In this document: in pieces, positions 12,049 to 28,426 of the stretch | Layout: each line of letters opens with the position of its first letter | Numbering within the stretch: position 1 is the stretch's first letter | Assembly: GCA_051294375.1 (NCBI GenBank) | Contig: CM119266.1 | Span: 7,438,028-7,502,027 of the forward strand | DNA length: 64,000 nucleotides | Direction of reading: 5' to 3' | DNA from: Paraspadella gotoi | Taxonomy: Eukaryota; Chaetognatha | Notes under the pieces: model-generated | Databases searched by the model: none | The model's input: the letters and a program-made list of their open reading frames with translations, nothing else | Told to the model about the DNA's origin: nothing | Program-made: the position numbers and the translations under genes

Positions 12049-14066
12049 TCAAGGAATTGGGGGACCATCCTCGGTCCTATCCTCCTCCTCTCCACGAGTG
12101 GGTGAAGTCTTGCAGTCGATCTGGCATTCGCCCGTCTCCGTCAAGGAAGGACAGCAAATCTGAGTTGAGAGGTCGCAGGTGGAAGAGCAAGATTTCCGAT
12201 TAACGACCTGTTGCAGGAGGAGGAAGAAGCATTGATTAGAATTAGTTGAAAGATTGTTCCATTATTGTATATTAAGATTAATAATAATGTAGATAATTTA
12301 AGATAGTTTAAAACAATTTGGCCTCATTTTTGCATACGTTTACTTTTTTTGTGAGCGGTGATTAGATACATAACTAGTTTAACTACATATGTCATATATT
12401 TTTTTCATAAATATCTATCTATGCACTGAAGCAAATTTAGCATATGATAATTTATTATTCAAATGGTGTAAACTTTTACTTTCTGTTGGTATTTGATACC
12501 CAGATTTTGACTTATACATTATCTATGCATCATACGAAATATTTTTTTTAGATTTTGCTGTAAACACTAATGTGAAAATTTTTTTTTTCTTGAATAAAAA
12601 TCGGTCACGTGAACCAAACTTACTCTTCTACACTTTGCCATTTCTCTCCATTGATCTCTTTGAATTCCGCAATCCTCCAAGCCAGGTGGTCTTCGTCGAA
12701 AAGGCGGCCTAGAGGATCTTCCTTTGCAGGTAAATTGACATTCGTTGGCCTCATTCAGAGACGGACAGCAGACTTCAGTTTCGCTGTCTTCGCAGGTGGC
12801 GCAGCTTTCGCTACGATCAACCTGAGATTTAAATTATTTTAAAGTCATGACCCCATGCCATGGCAATGGCCATATTTTCTCAGAACGTTCCGTTTTATCT
12901 TAAATTTTAAATTAACTGTTTGAGTTAAAGATTAGGTTAGAAGTTAGAGTTAAGGATTAAGCTAGGGATTTGGTTATTGATTATGGTTAGGGATTTGGTT
13001 AGTGATTTAGGTTAAGGACTAAGGTTTAGGCTTAGAGGATAGGGTTAAAGATTAAGGATAAGGGTTTAAGATTTAAATTATATGGTTAAAGATATATTTA
13101 AGTTAAATGTTAAGATTAAAATTTAATTCTGGGATAAGGGAACAGAAATGGGGCACTCTCGAACAAACGAGCCAAAATTTTAACATTTTAACTTCAAAAA
13201 CTGATGTCATATGAGAAAATTTGAAATGACGCCTTAGCTTAGGATATGAGTCCTTATCGAATATCATTTCTTTCAAAAGCAACTCACATCTTTGCATTTG
13301 GAAAGTGCTCCCCATTGACCAAACGGGATTTTGCAATCTCGCAGAACTCGTCCGGGTGGACCCCAAGGACATGGACGTTTTTCCTTGCAGACGAATTGAC
13401 ACTCGTTGTTTGTTGACGCCGAAGGACAACAGATTTGGGACCTGTTGTTCGCGCAGGACGTACAGTTGTCTCGAGAGAAGAGTTCCTTCAAAGTGATTAA
13501 TTGTTAAATAATTACATATTCGAAATATAAATGTACAATGGTTTTAAGGAATATAAAAATATTAAAATTAATTTTAATATTGATATTAAACATTAATATT
13601 TTCTTACTTGGCCACACGCGGACTTGACAGCCGGTGCATCTTCCTCACTGATTCCACATTGTCTCATTTTCCAAGATTCCACGAAAGCGGGTCTTCTTCC
13701 CATCCATGAGCCTCCTTGAGGCACTCTTCCTCCCGGGGGACCCATTGCCCAAGGGGGTCTTCCTCCTCCGAAGGGTCTCACGCCTCCGAAGGGGCCTCTG
13801 CCTCCTTGGGGTCTTCTCCCCAAAGGACCCGACCATCGTTGCCCTTCAGCGTCTGAAATTTAACCAATGTAAAACAATTTTATAAATTTGATACTTGTAA
13901 AATTAATGTATAAATATCATGTATGAAAGCGATTATCATTATGTTTCAGAGAATAGTTTAGTCTTTAGTCTTTTTTTTAAAAAATATTTCGCAATAATTA
14001 TATTTCGCAATGATTATACTTACTTAAAGCAAACGCTGCGATAAACAAAATAACAGTTGCCTTCAT
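12049..14066 (-). CDS. Secreted cysteine-rich modular protein, five exons (family not recognised)
   Basis: Exons 14066-14024, 13852-13608, 13485-13288, 12821-12624 and 12207-12049 splice with GT-AG sites into a 280-residue frame. The signal peptide is MKATVILFIAAFAL. Exon 2 is Gly/Pro/Arg-rich (GGRGPFGGVRPFGGG) and ends in a Cys motif (RQCGISEEDAPAVKSACG). Exons 3 and 4 are each exactly 66 codons with phase-0 borders and carry the same module: C-x2-C, then CCPS, ECQ-x2-CK, a Pro/Arg-rich spacer (RRPPG), D-C-x-I, QW and K-C-[KR]. Exon 5 carries the first half of a third module (SSTCDLSTQICCPS, GECQIDCK) and an acidic tail. The CxxC.CCPS.ECQxxC pattern suggests disulfide-rich extracellular domains. 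A matrix, shell, cuticle or defence role is possible but unsupported. A TATA box lies upstream. The model rests on matching splice phases and repeated modules. Confidence 0.85.
12848..13165. mobile_element. Non-autonomous repeat with telomere-like core (copy 2), in an intron
   Basis: Lies in the intron between modules 1 and 2 of the cysteine-rich gene. Ends: GGCCATATTTTCTCAGAACG with CCGTTTTATCTTAAATT on the left and ACAGAAATGGGGCACTC on the right. Core: degenerate GGTTAGGGATTTGGTTAG repeats. Confidence 0.75.
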
Positions 14067-14206
14067 CTTCAGTGAGGACAGCGACTTTAGCGGAATTAGG
14101 CGCAATCGAGTGTCGTCGACAAAAGGGAAATTCGAGTTAGAAGATTTTCGGTCTCTTCTATTTTAGATTGGAGTTTGAGATTTGAGTTCTCGTTACCATC
14201 GTTGAA

Positions 14207-14214
14207 TCTATTTT
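14207..14214 (-). promoter_or_regulatory. TATA box of the cysteine-rich secreted gene
   Basis: TATAAAAT on the minus strand, preceded by CTCGGG, about 140 bases upstream of the start codon. With initiation about 30 bases downstream, the 5' UTR would be about 115 bases. No competing start codon is evident. Confidence 0.65.
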
Positions 14215-14994
14215 ATACCCGAGGACAAGGGGATGTGACATTTTCGTGACGCAAACGTGAAACGATCTCGTGACTCGTGACGCTGACCCGTTGCGCCAAC
14301 AGGATGCAAAATTGTCTGACGTAAACAGGACGCGATTCCTTCTTTGATAAAAGATTAAACAATTTCGAAGTTTGGAGTTTCGAGAGACGGTGCACCCAGA
14401 TTCGCATTCAGACACGGCTTCACACATTTACAAAGGTTAACAGTTATAAAATATAAATAATAAAAAAAAGAAAAAAATATATAATTATTTATAAAATATA
14501 ATAATATTTTATTTATTTATAAAATTAATAAATAATATATACATATATAAAATATATTTTACTTTATTATTATTATTATTATTATTATTATTCTTTTTAA
14601 GTATATTTTAATTTAATTATAATTAATTTATAAATTATTTATAAAATAAAAAATATATATATATATATTTTTTAATATATTTTAGTTTGAATAAAAACTG
14701 ATTAATTTTTTTATTTTAAAAGGTCCCCGTTTTAATAAAAATATAAAAAGGACGCACAATGCGAAATGAGAACAAACTTTCATGAATAAACATTTCTCCA
14801 GGAATCCGTTTTCACAAACTCCCTCTATTCACACTAGATGACGCAGATGGAAAGGTGAAAAGGATGCGAGTAGCCTGAGTGTGAGTGAGAATATCAAGAA
14901 AGAGTAAAAATGATAAGTTTGTACTTTACTGCGCGAAAATTGAAAAGGGTGAAAAAGGTTAAACATCCTGAATTTGAATAAGGGGAAAAGAGAG

Positions 14995-15026
<32 letters not shown>

Positions 15027-15526
15027 TCTAGAGTCTCCTGTCCGAAACATTCAATTTAATAAATAATATAATAATTTAATAATTTAATAATTAAATAAAT
15101 AGAGACATTGCTCGGGAATGTTTTTTTTTATTAATATTAAAAACGATTTTTTTTTTAATACCAAAAGTCACTCACGTTTAAAATGGAAAAACAAACTATA
15201 CAAAATTTACACAGTTTTAAGCCAATCAATATTTGTCAAATCAATTTTCTAAATGTATAGGCTATACAGTATACATCATTGTTTCTACATATGAAGACAA
15301 AAAAAAACATGGCGACAAACACTTTGAAATTCCGACAAACGAGAATTCAATTAGAAAATATGAGTGGACATGAACATAGTAATTATTCTAAGTTATCCCC
15401 AATGCTACAATATGCAAATGAGATTGAACAACCCAATCTCATTTCATATCCAATGAAAGTTCATCCCTTAGAGTTATTCTTCGTCGTTCATATCGAATCC
15501 TTCTTCTTTTCATTGATAGATTCCAT
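14215..15526. other. No gene seen
   Basis: Very AT-rich at 14,440-14,760, with a TTA run at 14,563-14,592 and a short GA run at 15,000-15,027. A solo inverted end of the AATATGCAAATGAGATT repeat family lies at 15,408-15,443. Confidence 0.45.
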
Positions 15527-16453
15527 TTAATCTTCATCTGTCATTTCGGAACCGAGATCTGACATGTCATAACTTTTTTCCATCACAAAATCTCCTCCTC
15601 CTCCGGCGCCGCCCTTTCTCTCTCCCTCGACGTCGTTCGCCGTCTCCCCTTTTTGATTCCATCCGGCGTTGTTCGCTCTCTCTTTCGTTTCGGCGTCTTC
15701 ATTCCGTTCGACGATTTTCTCTCTCTGCCGGTCGTCGGCGGTTTCAGCCTTGGAATTATCGGCGCCTCTCGAGCTCATCTCGGCACTGCACTCACCTTTC
15801 TCGGCACTAATTTGTCTTTTCTCGGCACTGCTTCCGCTCTTATTGCCTTCGTAAATAGTTTTCTCGGAATTACCTTCGTTCATCTCAGCACTATTTTCAC
15901 TCTTCTCGATACTGTCGGGCATCTCGGCACTGCTATTGAGCCCCCCGGCACTGCTATTGAGCCCCTCGGCACTGCTGTTGAGCCCCTCGGCACTGCTATC
16001 GAACTTATCGGCAATGCTATTGCGCTTCTCGGCAATATAACCATTCCCAATTTTCTCAGCATTGCTCTCTCGTCTCTCAGCATTGCCATCGGGCTTCTCG
16101 GCACCTCTCTCTTTGCTCTTGGCACTTTTCTCTTTCCTCTCGGAACTGCAACTTCGCCTCTCGGCACTGCTCTCTAGTCTCTCGGCACTTAAATATCTCC
16201 TCTCGGCACTGCTCCCTCTCCTCTCTCCTTCTCTCCCTCCCTCCTTCACTCTACCTTCTCCCTCAACCACGCCGCCGCCGCCGCCGTCGTCGTCGCCGCC
16301 GCCACCGCCGCCACCGCCGCCGCCTCCCCCGCCACCGCCGCCGTCACCGCTGACTCCTCCGCCGCCTCCACCGCCGCCGCCCCCTCTCCCGCCGCCGCCG
16401 CCTCCCGCGCCGCCGCCGCCGTCGCCGCCTCCGACGGTAAAAACGGCGCCCAA
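15527..16453 (-). CDS. Candidate low-complexity protein with SAE heptad repeats
   Basis: A frame of about 309 codons ends with a stop at 15527-15529 and an acidic tail (MSDLGSEMTDED). Upstream is a 21-base tandem repeat giving heptads of the form S-S-A-E-x-x-x (SSAEGLN, SSAERRY, SNAEKIG), then a Gly-rich run encoded by a GCC repeat. Variable heptad positions are mostly charged, and the frame stays open over 900 bases. However, a 21-base repeat also keeps other frames open, and I found no start codon or splice acceptor at the 5' end; the frame continues open upstream of 16453. Treat as a possible 3' coding exon. Confidence 0.3.
   Translation of the reverse strand: MGAVFTVGGGDGGGGAGGGGGGRGGGGGGGGGGVSGDGGGGGGGGGGGGGGGGDDDGGGGGVVEGEGRVKEGGREGERRGSSAERRYLSAERLESSAERRSCSSERKEKSAKSKERGAEKPDGNAERRESNAEKIGNGYIAEKRNSIADKFDSSAEGLNSSAEGLNSSAGGLNSSAEMPDSIEKSENSAEMNEGNSEKTIYEGNKSGSSAEKRQISAEKGECSAEMSSRGADNSKAETADDRQREKIVERNEDAETKERANNAGWNQKGETANDVEGERKGGAGGGGDFVMEKSYDMSDLGSEMTDED
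16262..16440. repeat. (GCC)n-rich tract
   Basis: GC-rich CCG/CGC imperfect trinucleotide repeat, giving Pro, Gly or Arg runs depending on frame. Confidence 0.85.
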
Positions 16454-16649
16454 GACGCTGATACCGCATTCGACGCTGCCGATTCCGGCGCCGACGCCGA
16501 CGCGGCCGACGCAGCTTCCGGCGCCGACGCCGAAAATCTCGGCGAAGTCGAATTTGCCGATCGAAGTCGTGGAGGCGAAGTCGTCGTCGTCGAGGCGGAG
16601 GAAGCGAAGGAGGCGGAAGAAGGAGGAGGAGGGGAACGTGGGAGGCGGA

Positions 16650-17000
16650 GGGGAGGTGGAAGAGGAGGAATAGGAAGAGGAAGAGAGGAGGTTGCAGGCG
16701 CGGCGACGAAATTGTCGGTTGCTGGGAAGGGGAGGGAGGAAAGGGGAGGAAAAGAGGGAGGAAAGTGGAAAAGGAGGGAGGAAATAAGGGGAGGGAGGAA
16801 AGGGAGGAAAGGAGGGAGGAAAAAAGGGGAGGGAGGGAGAGGGAGGAAGGAGTGAGGAAAGTGGAGGAAAGGAGGGTGGAAAAGGGGAGGGAGGAAAGGG
16901 AGAAAAGGGGAGGAAGGAGGAGAATAAAAGGTGAAAAGAAAAGAGGAGGGAGGAAGGGAGGAAGGAGGGAGAGAAGGGGAGGAAAGGGGAGGAAAAGGGG
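16650..17000. repeat. Homopurine minisatellite
   Basis: About 350 bases nearly pure purine on the + strand, with degenerate units around GGGAGGAAAGGGGAGGAAAAG. Frames here are repeat by-products. Confidence 0.8.
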
Positions 17001-17640
17001 AGTCAATCGCTGCATCATCCTAGAAGACAATCACAACATCAATCAATCGTAAAATTCCCTACTGCATCAATGGTTAATCAATTCCAACGATCCAACTGCT
17101 CCAACAAAACTATTCACTCCTTCACTGCATCACACTCTACCAATCATTCACTCCATCTCAATCTCACTCCATCTCAATCTCACTCCATCCCTCACCGCGT
17201 GATGTGAATCAAAGGCGAAGCGACGTATCTTATTCTCGCGACGACGATGAAAGTCAAAAGCAGAGATTCGTAGTAGGGATGAGGTCGACGGACGAAAATC
17301 ACGACTGCGTTGAAGACGGAGAGAGGAGTCTGCGAGATTGTGAGAGAGAGATGACAGATGATAGGTGGATGACAATAAGTACGACAATCATGTGTCTCTG
17401 TCTTTACGTCAAGTTTTATTGAAGTCATATTTAAGTGGATTTGACTTCATTTTATATGCCTTTAATAAAGGGTTTTTATCATTCGCTCTTTCGTAATTTA
17501 TGTCATTTCTGTCATTTTGTCTTTAATCGAGCTAAATACTAATGTATTTTTATTGTGTTTTTATTCTTAAGGGTTAACCTTTCAAATTACCGTCAATTCC
17601 AAACCACCTCTGAACCGCCCTCAGCCCTTGACACAAACCC
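17001..17640. other. No gene seen
   Basis: Mixed-composition spacer with short unsupported frames. A short tandem CTCACTCCATCTCAAT occurs near 17,150-17,190. Confidence 0.4.
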
Positions 17641-17689
17641 CTTAACGATCAACCCGTTCTAATCCATTCCCACTTTCCTCACCACCTTT

Positions 17690-18130
17690 TTCACCACCAA
17701 CCACCCCCCCACCACCCTCTCCCACCTCCGCCACCACCATCGCCGCGAATGCCATCGCCGAGGTCTTCATCGCGTCGCCGATGACGACCGCGTTGATGTT
17801 TCGACGTCGTCGAGAGGACGAGAAGACGACGACGTTGGCGACGACGACGACGACGACGGCGACGACGAAAGCGACGACGCGTTGGATCTCCACCAGCGTC
17901 TCCAGAGAGGTCGGCGTCGTCGTCGTCGACGGAGCCTTGGTATCGTTCGGACCAGCGTCTGGGACGGTCGCAGTTTCTTCCTCTCCTGCTGCAGCTGCTG
18001 ATGATTCGGCAATGGAGGTTGCGGCTGTCTCTGCTGCGGCGGTGGAGGATGATGCTGCTGCTGCTGTTGCGGCGAACATGGGAGGAGCCAGAGTCGCGAG
18101 CCAAGAGACGACGACGCCGCCGAGAAAAAA
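17690..18130 (-). other. GC-rich block open in all minus frames; possible further exon
   Basis: On the minus strand a good acceptor (pyrimidine tract ending CCCTTCAG) precedes 18130, and all three frames stay open for over 300 bases because of CGT repeats. One frame gives FFLGGVVVSWLATLAPPMF, Ala/Ser/Thr-rich sequence and a second hydrophobic stretch. Another, Arg/Ser/Asp-rich, is in phase with the suggested last exon of the membrane protein at 18590-19768. I cannot choose between them. Confidence 0.3.
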
Positions 18131-18388
18131 CTGAAGGGGAGGAAAGAAAATAAGAATTAGAAAAAGAAAAAGGGAGGAAAGAAAATAAGAATTAGAAAAA
18201 GAAAAGGGAGGAAAGAAAATATGAATAAGAGAAGGAAAGCAACCGAATTTTTTTCCTTCTCTTTCTTTTTTTCGAACTTGATAACAACTTATCTTCTTTC
18301 AAACATCTGTCTCGCATTTCTTACAAAATCAAATCCATTTTAAATGACATTTTCTTCCAAACCAACCGCCACATCTTCTTTCCGAACA

Positions 18389-18650
18389 CAACCACACTCA
18401 CACTTTCGTTCCACCCACAACCACACTTTTCCACCCACGCACTCTTTGCTTTCCGACCACACTCACACTTTTGTTCTACCCACAACCACACTTTTCCCAC
18501 CCACGACCTTCTTTCCGACCACACTCACACTTTCGTTCTACCCACAACCACACTTTCCCACCACGACCTTCTTTTCCGACCACACTCACACTTTCGTTCC
18601 ACCCACAACCACACTTTCCCACCCACGACCTTCTTTCCGACCACGCTCGT
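18389..18650. repeat. Minisatellite, unit about 60 bases
   Basis: Four to five tandem units such as CACTCACACTTTCGTTC plus CCACCCACAACCACACTTT plus CCACGACCTTCTTTCCGAC. Read on the minus strand, each unit contains GTGAGT, a consensus splice donor. Confidence 0.85.
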
Positions 18651-19768
18651 CCTCGAAGTCAGGATCTGCACCATCGAAGCCACGGCGTCGAAAAGAGTAG
18701 AGATGAAGACGACGACGACGCCGACGCCGGAGACGACGATGACGCCGACTCGAAAGGCCGCGCTTGAATTGATAATGATGATTATTAAATGTATTAAAAA
18801 TGATAATTAATAAGATATATTCTAAAAATTACTTTGGCGACTAATGGTTAGAATTTTTTGCCTGATTAAAAAAGGGAATATTTAAAAAAAAAAAAGAAGA
18901 TTTTCTTTTGTTTATTTACTTTGTTGTCAGTAAAATATTTTTACATTGTTTCAAAATTTTAACAATTTATAAAAATCTAAACGTTTTAAATATATTAAAT
19001 AAAAATGTACTTAATAAAAAATTAAAGTACACATTGCAGTACTGATTCTAGTTAATAACCCTTTCCAAATATCTATTGTCACCCGTTGGCCGCAGAAGCG
19101 ATCCAACCCAAGTGAAGAACGAGGGCGACGGTTCCGGTCGCCGCGTCGGCGACGCACATGTTGAGGCGGAAGAGATCCGCGTCAGCCTGGCGGGAAATAC
19201 AAGAACTAAAAAAAAACAAAAGGATAAAAAATGTAATCAAATAATCCAACTTAATCTTCATAGACTTAGTGAAGATAAATAGTTGAATTAAATAACTAAT
19301 ATTAAAAAGAGAAGCGACAGTCGGGAAATGAATCATTTAGGTAAACAGAAAAAAAAACCCAAATAATAAAACGAATAATGTTACATTGTAGGCAAGGGCC
19401 TACTGCCAGATCAACAACCAACAAAAACAATAACATCAACAAAAAAATAACATTAAGGCAAGAACGCCTCAAACAAAATACGTCGACCATAACATCAACG
19501 AAAATATCCTCGCCTCACTTTTCGCAGGGATTTTCTTCGGGTCCACGAGACGACGACGATGACGACGACGTCGAGAACGACGGCGACGACGGCGACGACG
19601 ATGTGGACGATGACGACGACGACGTCCAACCAGAAGAGACGTATGGGTAGAGCTGGATCCCTAAACGGAAATAATAGTTCATAATAAAATGTATAGTTAC
19701 ATTTAAAACTAAACAAAGTCTTACTCCTGTACTCCGAGCGAAGAATCGTTGGGTGTCGCTGACTTCAT
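18590..19768 (-). CDS. Small multi-pass membrane protein (possibly MARVEL-like)
   Basis: Exons 19768-19725 (MKSATPNDSSLGVQ), 19660-19519, 19186-19083 and 18762-about 18590 join in consistent phases (2, 0, 2). Exon 2 encodes a long hydrophobic stretch (LFWLDVVVVIVHIVVAVV onward) ending in a basic RRKSLRK. Exon 3 encodes FRLNMCVADAATGTVALVL. Exon 4 encodes FRVGVIVVSGVGVVVVFIS and FDAVASMVQIL. Three to four membrane spans with short loops and a small size resemble MARVEL/CMTM or synaptogyrin-type proteins, but no diagnostic motif is seen and the assignment is an inference. The 3' end is uncertain: exon 4 runs into a minisatellite containing donor-like GTGAGT, and a further exon may start at 18130. 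Valine runs come from GTC repeats. Confidence 0.55.
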
Positions 19769-20879
19769 TGTTAAAAAAATCGAGATAAAAATGTCAACAA
19801 ATGAACATTTTGAAGAAAGATTCATACGAATTAATGACCATCGTTGTTGTCATCTTCCGAAAAATGAAGATGTCAGTCATTATCGGGAAAAAGTCGGCGA
19901 CGAAAAGTCGGTTAGGAGCGTCAGGGGCTAATAATTCACAGGGAATATTTTATCAGATACTTCTATTTTCGTATTTTGCTAAAATTACATCTATTCGTAA
20001 TAACTTTTAATACATGATTGATTGCATGCTTAAATGCATCTATCATTGTTAGATAGGTATTTTTCCAAATCGGCCGTCAAGAAATATTTATCCCTGATAA
20101 TCCCGAAATCGATGTCATCCTTTCTGATCCTTAGATTCTTTCTTTCCTTCGTTTAATGCAAATGTTGTTCCTGCAAATGTTGTTTTCTTTTTTGTTGTTG
20201 TTTCTATCGGTACTGTTTTTATTGTTGTTCATTAAAATATTTGCTGGTTGTTGCGTCAGATACTGTTCCTAAATTTTTCAATTATTCCTTCAAACATTTT
20301 TTTTTTCCTCTTCTTCTTTCAAAAGTTCTTCCCTTTTTTATTATTTTTATTTCCACACTTTCGAAGGAAAACTAAAAATATTTTTGTTTAGGAAATCTGT
20401 ATGTATTTCGTGTTTTAATGTACACAATGACAATTGATATATAGTTTTATGTCATAAATTACAACAAGGTTTACAAATTAATTTTGGAATGCCGCTCGAA
20501 AAGATTAAGTGTCGATAGAAAAGCTAATAAATACACAATTATGACATTAATTTATTGATTAATATGTTATTAATTATGACATTAATTTATTGGAAAATGT
20601 GTAAATAATCTTGACCGAAAAATATGAATTTATATTTCGAAATCAGCAATAGATACAAATTAATTGAACAACTCTTTACAAAAGAAATTCAGTATTGGTT
20701 ATTTTAAAAACTTTTCATTTTTTGTTCATTAAAACCAAAAAAAATGTTTTAATTAGCTATGAAATTTTTCTTAAGTGAAAGACAAATTGAGACGATTCAA
20801 ATAACTCCAATTAGAATATATATATATATATTGATTAGTTTCGAAAATATAGTAAGTTACATAGTACATGATTGAGTAT
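19769..20879. other. No gene seen
   Basis: AT-rich, unique-looking spacer. No exon, repeat family or RNA gene recognised. Confidence 0.4.
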
Positions 20880-20995
20880 TCAGGTCAAATTCCATGGACG
20901 ATTTGAATAAAAGTGTTCGCCACAGTGATTAGGACGATTTGTGAGAGGTCGTCCTCCACAGTGGATAAAGATTTTGTCTTTTTGCTTCATTGATC
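20880..20995 (-). CDS. Possible terminal exon of an unknown small protein
   Basis: A strong acceptor (T-rich tract ending TTTTCAG) is followed by a phase-2 frame with a Cys-containing repeat-like tail (HCGGRPLTNRPN then HCGEHFYSNRPWNLT) and a stop. No matching upstream exon was identified. It could be a second terminal exon for the neuropeptide gene upstream, or chance. Confidence 0.25.
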
Positions 20996-21442
20996 CTGAA
21001 AAAAAAGTCAACAATGTAAAATTATTATTATTTTTATTGTTAATCTTTGAAACAATTTTCCTTTTGTTATTTATTGGTTTCAAATCCAATAAAATTAATT
21101 AATCCGTCGCTCTAGCGAGAAATTTCGGAACTAAGGTTTATTTTAAACGGCAAATGAACAAGTAGAGTAAAAGATATAAATTTTTACATATTTTATTCGA
21201 AAAACTAAATTCATTAAATTTTCTAATTTTTTTAGAAATTTAAGCTTTATATTGTTATCACTACACCGCATCCAGTATAATTTTTAACCCGGCCCGTCCA
21301 TACCTTATGAAGTTATGTACTAACCATTTCTTCTATCCAACTTCACAAATCGACTTAACTGCCCTTCGCCGACTTACCACTAATTCCCCTCAACCCCACC
21401 CTCTTTCAAACTTACCAACTGCTCCTTCTTCCCAACTCCAAT

Positions 21443-21650
21443 TCACGCCGCCTCTCCGCTCCTCTTTCCCCAACCCGGCGCTCTCTTCCTCATCCTTCCA
21501 GCGCCGAATTCGTCAGCATCGTCCCCGGCGCCGGTTCCGCTCACTGCGGCGCGCTTTCCCCATCCCGCGCTCTTTTCGACGCCGGAAAATCGCAGTCGCA
21601 TTTGTACTGATAGAATTCGTCGCATATTTCGGCCACCGAAGGCCAAGCCG
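21443..21650 (-). CDS. APGWamide-type neuropeptide precursor, terminal exon with a one-base frameshift
   Basis: APGWamide is a secreted C-terminally amidated tetrapeptide. The exon opens after a pyrimidine-rich acceptor (CCCCTTCTCAAAAG). One frame begins AWPSVAEICDEFYQYKCDCD and reaches a dibasic site (FPASKRA). A second frame carries GWGKR (21565-21551), an acidic spacer ending RMRKR, then a perfect APGWGKR (21481-21461), SGEAA and stop. G before KR is the amidation donor and KR the cleavage site. The DNA around the two GWGKR units is a near repeat; the first lacks one C at about 21566-21568. With that C the two frames fuse and the first unit also reads APGWGKR. I infer a sequencing error or a real frameshift. 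The exon with the signal peptide was not found. The two-copy motif in one frame is unlikely by chance. Confidence 0.6.
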
Positions 21651-21785
21651 CTTTTGAGAAGGGGAAAGAGAGAGATAATTTATTAAAAATATATTTATTA
21701 AATAAATAGTGAAGATTTTATCAATTAGACCGTCGGGCGTCGGATTTAAAGTAGATGAGTTATATTGTGATTGATAAAGTGAGCG

Positions 21786-21826
<41 letters not shown>

Positions 21827-22157
21827 ATCTATCTCTTCCTGATCTTCATTATAACAAGAAAACATTTAATTATAATAAAAATTATACAAATATATTTTTT
21901 TCATGAGATTGAGATCAACTGAATTTTGTTGAACTCGAAGAAAATAATGATTTTTAAATTTACATACGAATGTACAAAAGCCCCAAACAACAACGATATG
22001 ATACAAAAAAAATATACAATTTTTTCTTTTTTGAAAAAGTTAATAATAAAAACTTTAACATTCGACATTTTTTTTTTACAAATTTACACACAATACTTTT
22101 CAAAGATCACAACAACAACATTGGAAATTCATTGACAACGCCGATGAATCCCACTAA
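21651..22157. other. Spacer between contactin and the neuropeptide exon
   Basis: AT-rich, with a (CT)n run at 21789-21822. The missing 5' exon of the neuropeptide gene, if not further away, would have to lie here. No convincing signal-peptide exon was seen. Confidence 0.4.
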
Positions 22158-27435
<5,278 letters not shown>

Positions 27436-28186
27436 TCTAGATATCGTTAAGTATTTAATACTGCGTTCGTCGTCGGTAATTTGATGCGATGCGTTACGTT
27501 CGAACGGGTAAGTTTAGATAAGGTCGGGTCATCGTCGGAAATTAATCGACGGGTGAGGCTGGAAAGATTCAAAATGGCGATGAATTCGATGACTATTTTC
27601 AATTCGAAAACTTGTCACGCAACAATTTGCAGGGGTCGCGTTTTTAGGGAAAAAACGGTATTAACGGATAGATGATTATTTATTTGATTATTATGATTCA
27701 TAAAAGTATATTGCATTTTTAAAAAAATGAAATAAATAGCTTATTTACTTATAAATATTAAAGAATTCAATTCTTTCTATAAGGAAATATTTAAAAAACG
27801 CGACCACCGACTCGATTCCAGGCAGGTAAGAAGCAGCAGCCAAAAACAGGTTTTTCCTTTTCAACGTAAGGTGAGGTACTCGCCCCGGCGAAGCAGCAGG
27901 AGGAGGAAGAGGAAGAAAGGGGTAAGTTACGCCGGAGGAAGGAAGAGGAAAGAAAGAGAAACTTACCAACAGGTGAGTTATCGGCGGGAGAATTGAAAAT
28001 AAAACAAAAGATAAGTTCGGAGGCTGGGAGCTGGTAAAAATTTCGTTGTGTTGTGCAATAAAACTTTGTTGAATTTTAAAATTGGGTTAAAACGTTTTGG
28101 TACGTTTCAAAACGTAAGGAAAAAGCTAGCTAGCTTTATATAACGCGCAATCTGTTTGTCTGTTTATATATCTCTCTTCTCTCCTG

Positions 28187-28188
<2 letters not shown>
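27436..28188. other. Contactin upstream region
   Basis: Sequence between the contactin start codon and the neighbouring signal-peptide exon. No TATA box was seen near the contactin start. Purine-rich patch at 27,895-27,960. Confidence 0.4.

Positions 28189-28268
<80 letters not shown>
28189..28268. repeat. (CT)n microsatellite
   Basis: About 80 bases of CT dinucleotide; counterpart of the GA run at 39955-40018 in the inverted copy. Confidence 0.95.
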
Positions 28269-28270
<2 letters not shown>

Positions 28271-28426
28271 CTCTCTGTCTCTGTCATTCTCTCCCTCTTT
28301 CTCTATCTATTCCTCCATGTTCATATTTCTTTCTTATTTCTTTCTTTCTTTCTTTTTTAATTAATTTACTGCTATTTCTGTTTAATATTAGACAATATTG
28401 TAAGAATACAATGCTATATGACCTAC

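Noticed and set aside
21926-22110. Hydrophobic minus frame as signal-peptide exon of the neuropeptide gene
   Set aside because: A/T-rich with Lys/Phe/Ile bias and no donor in the required phase; likely chance.
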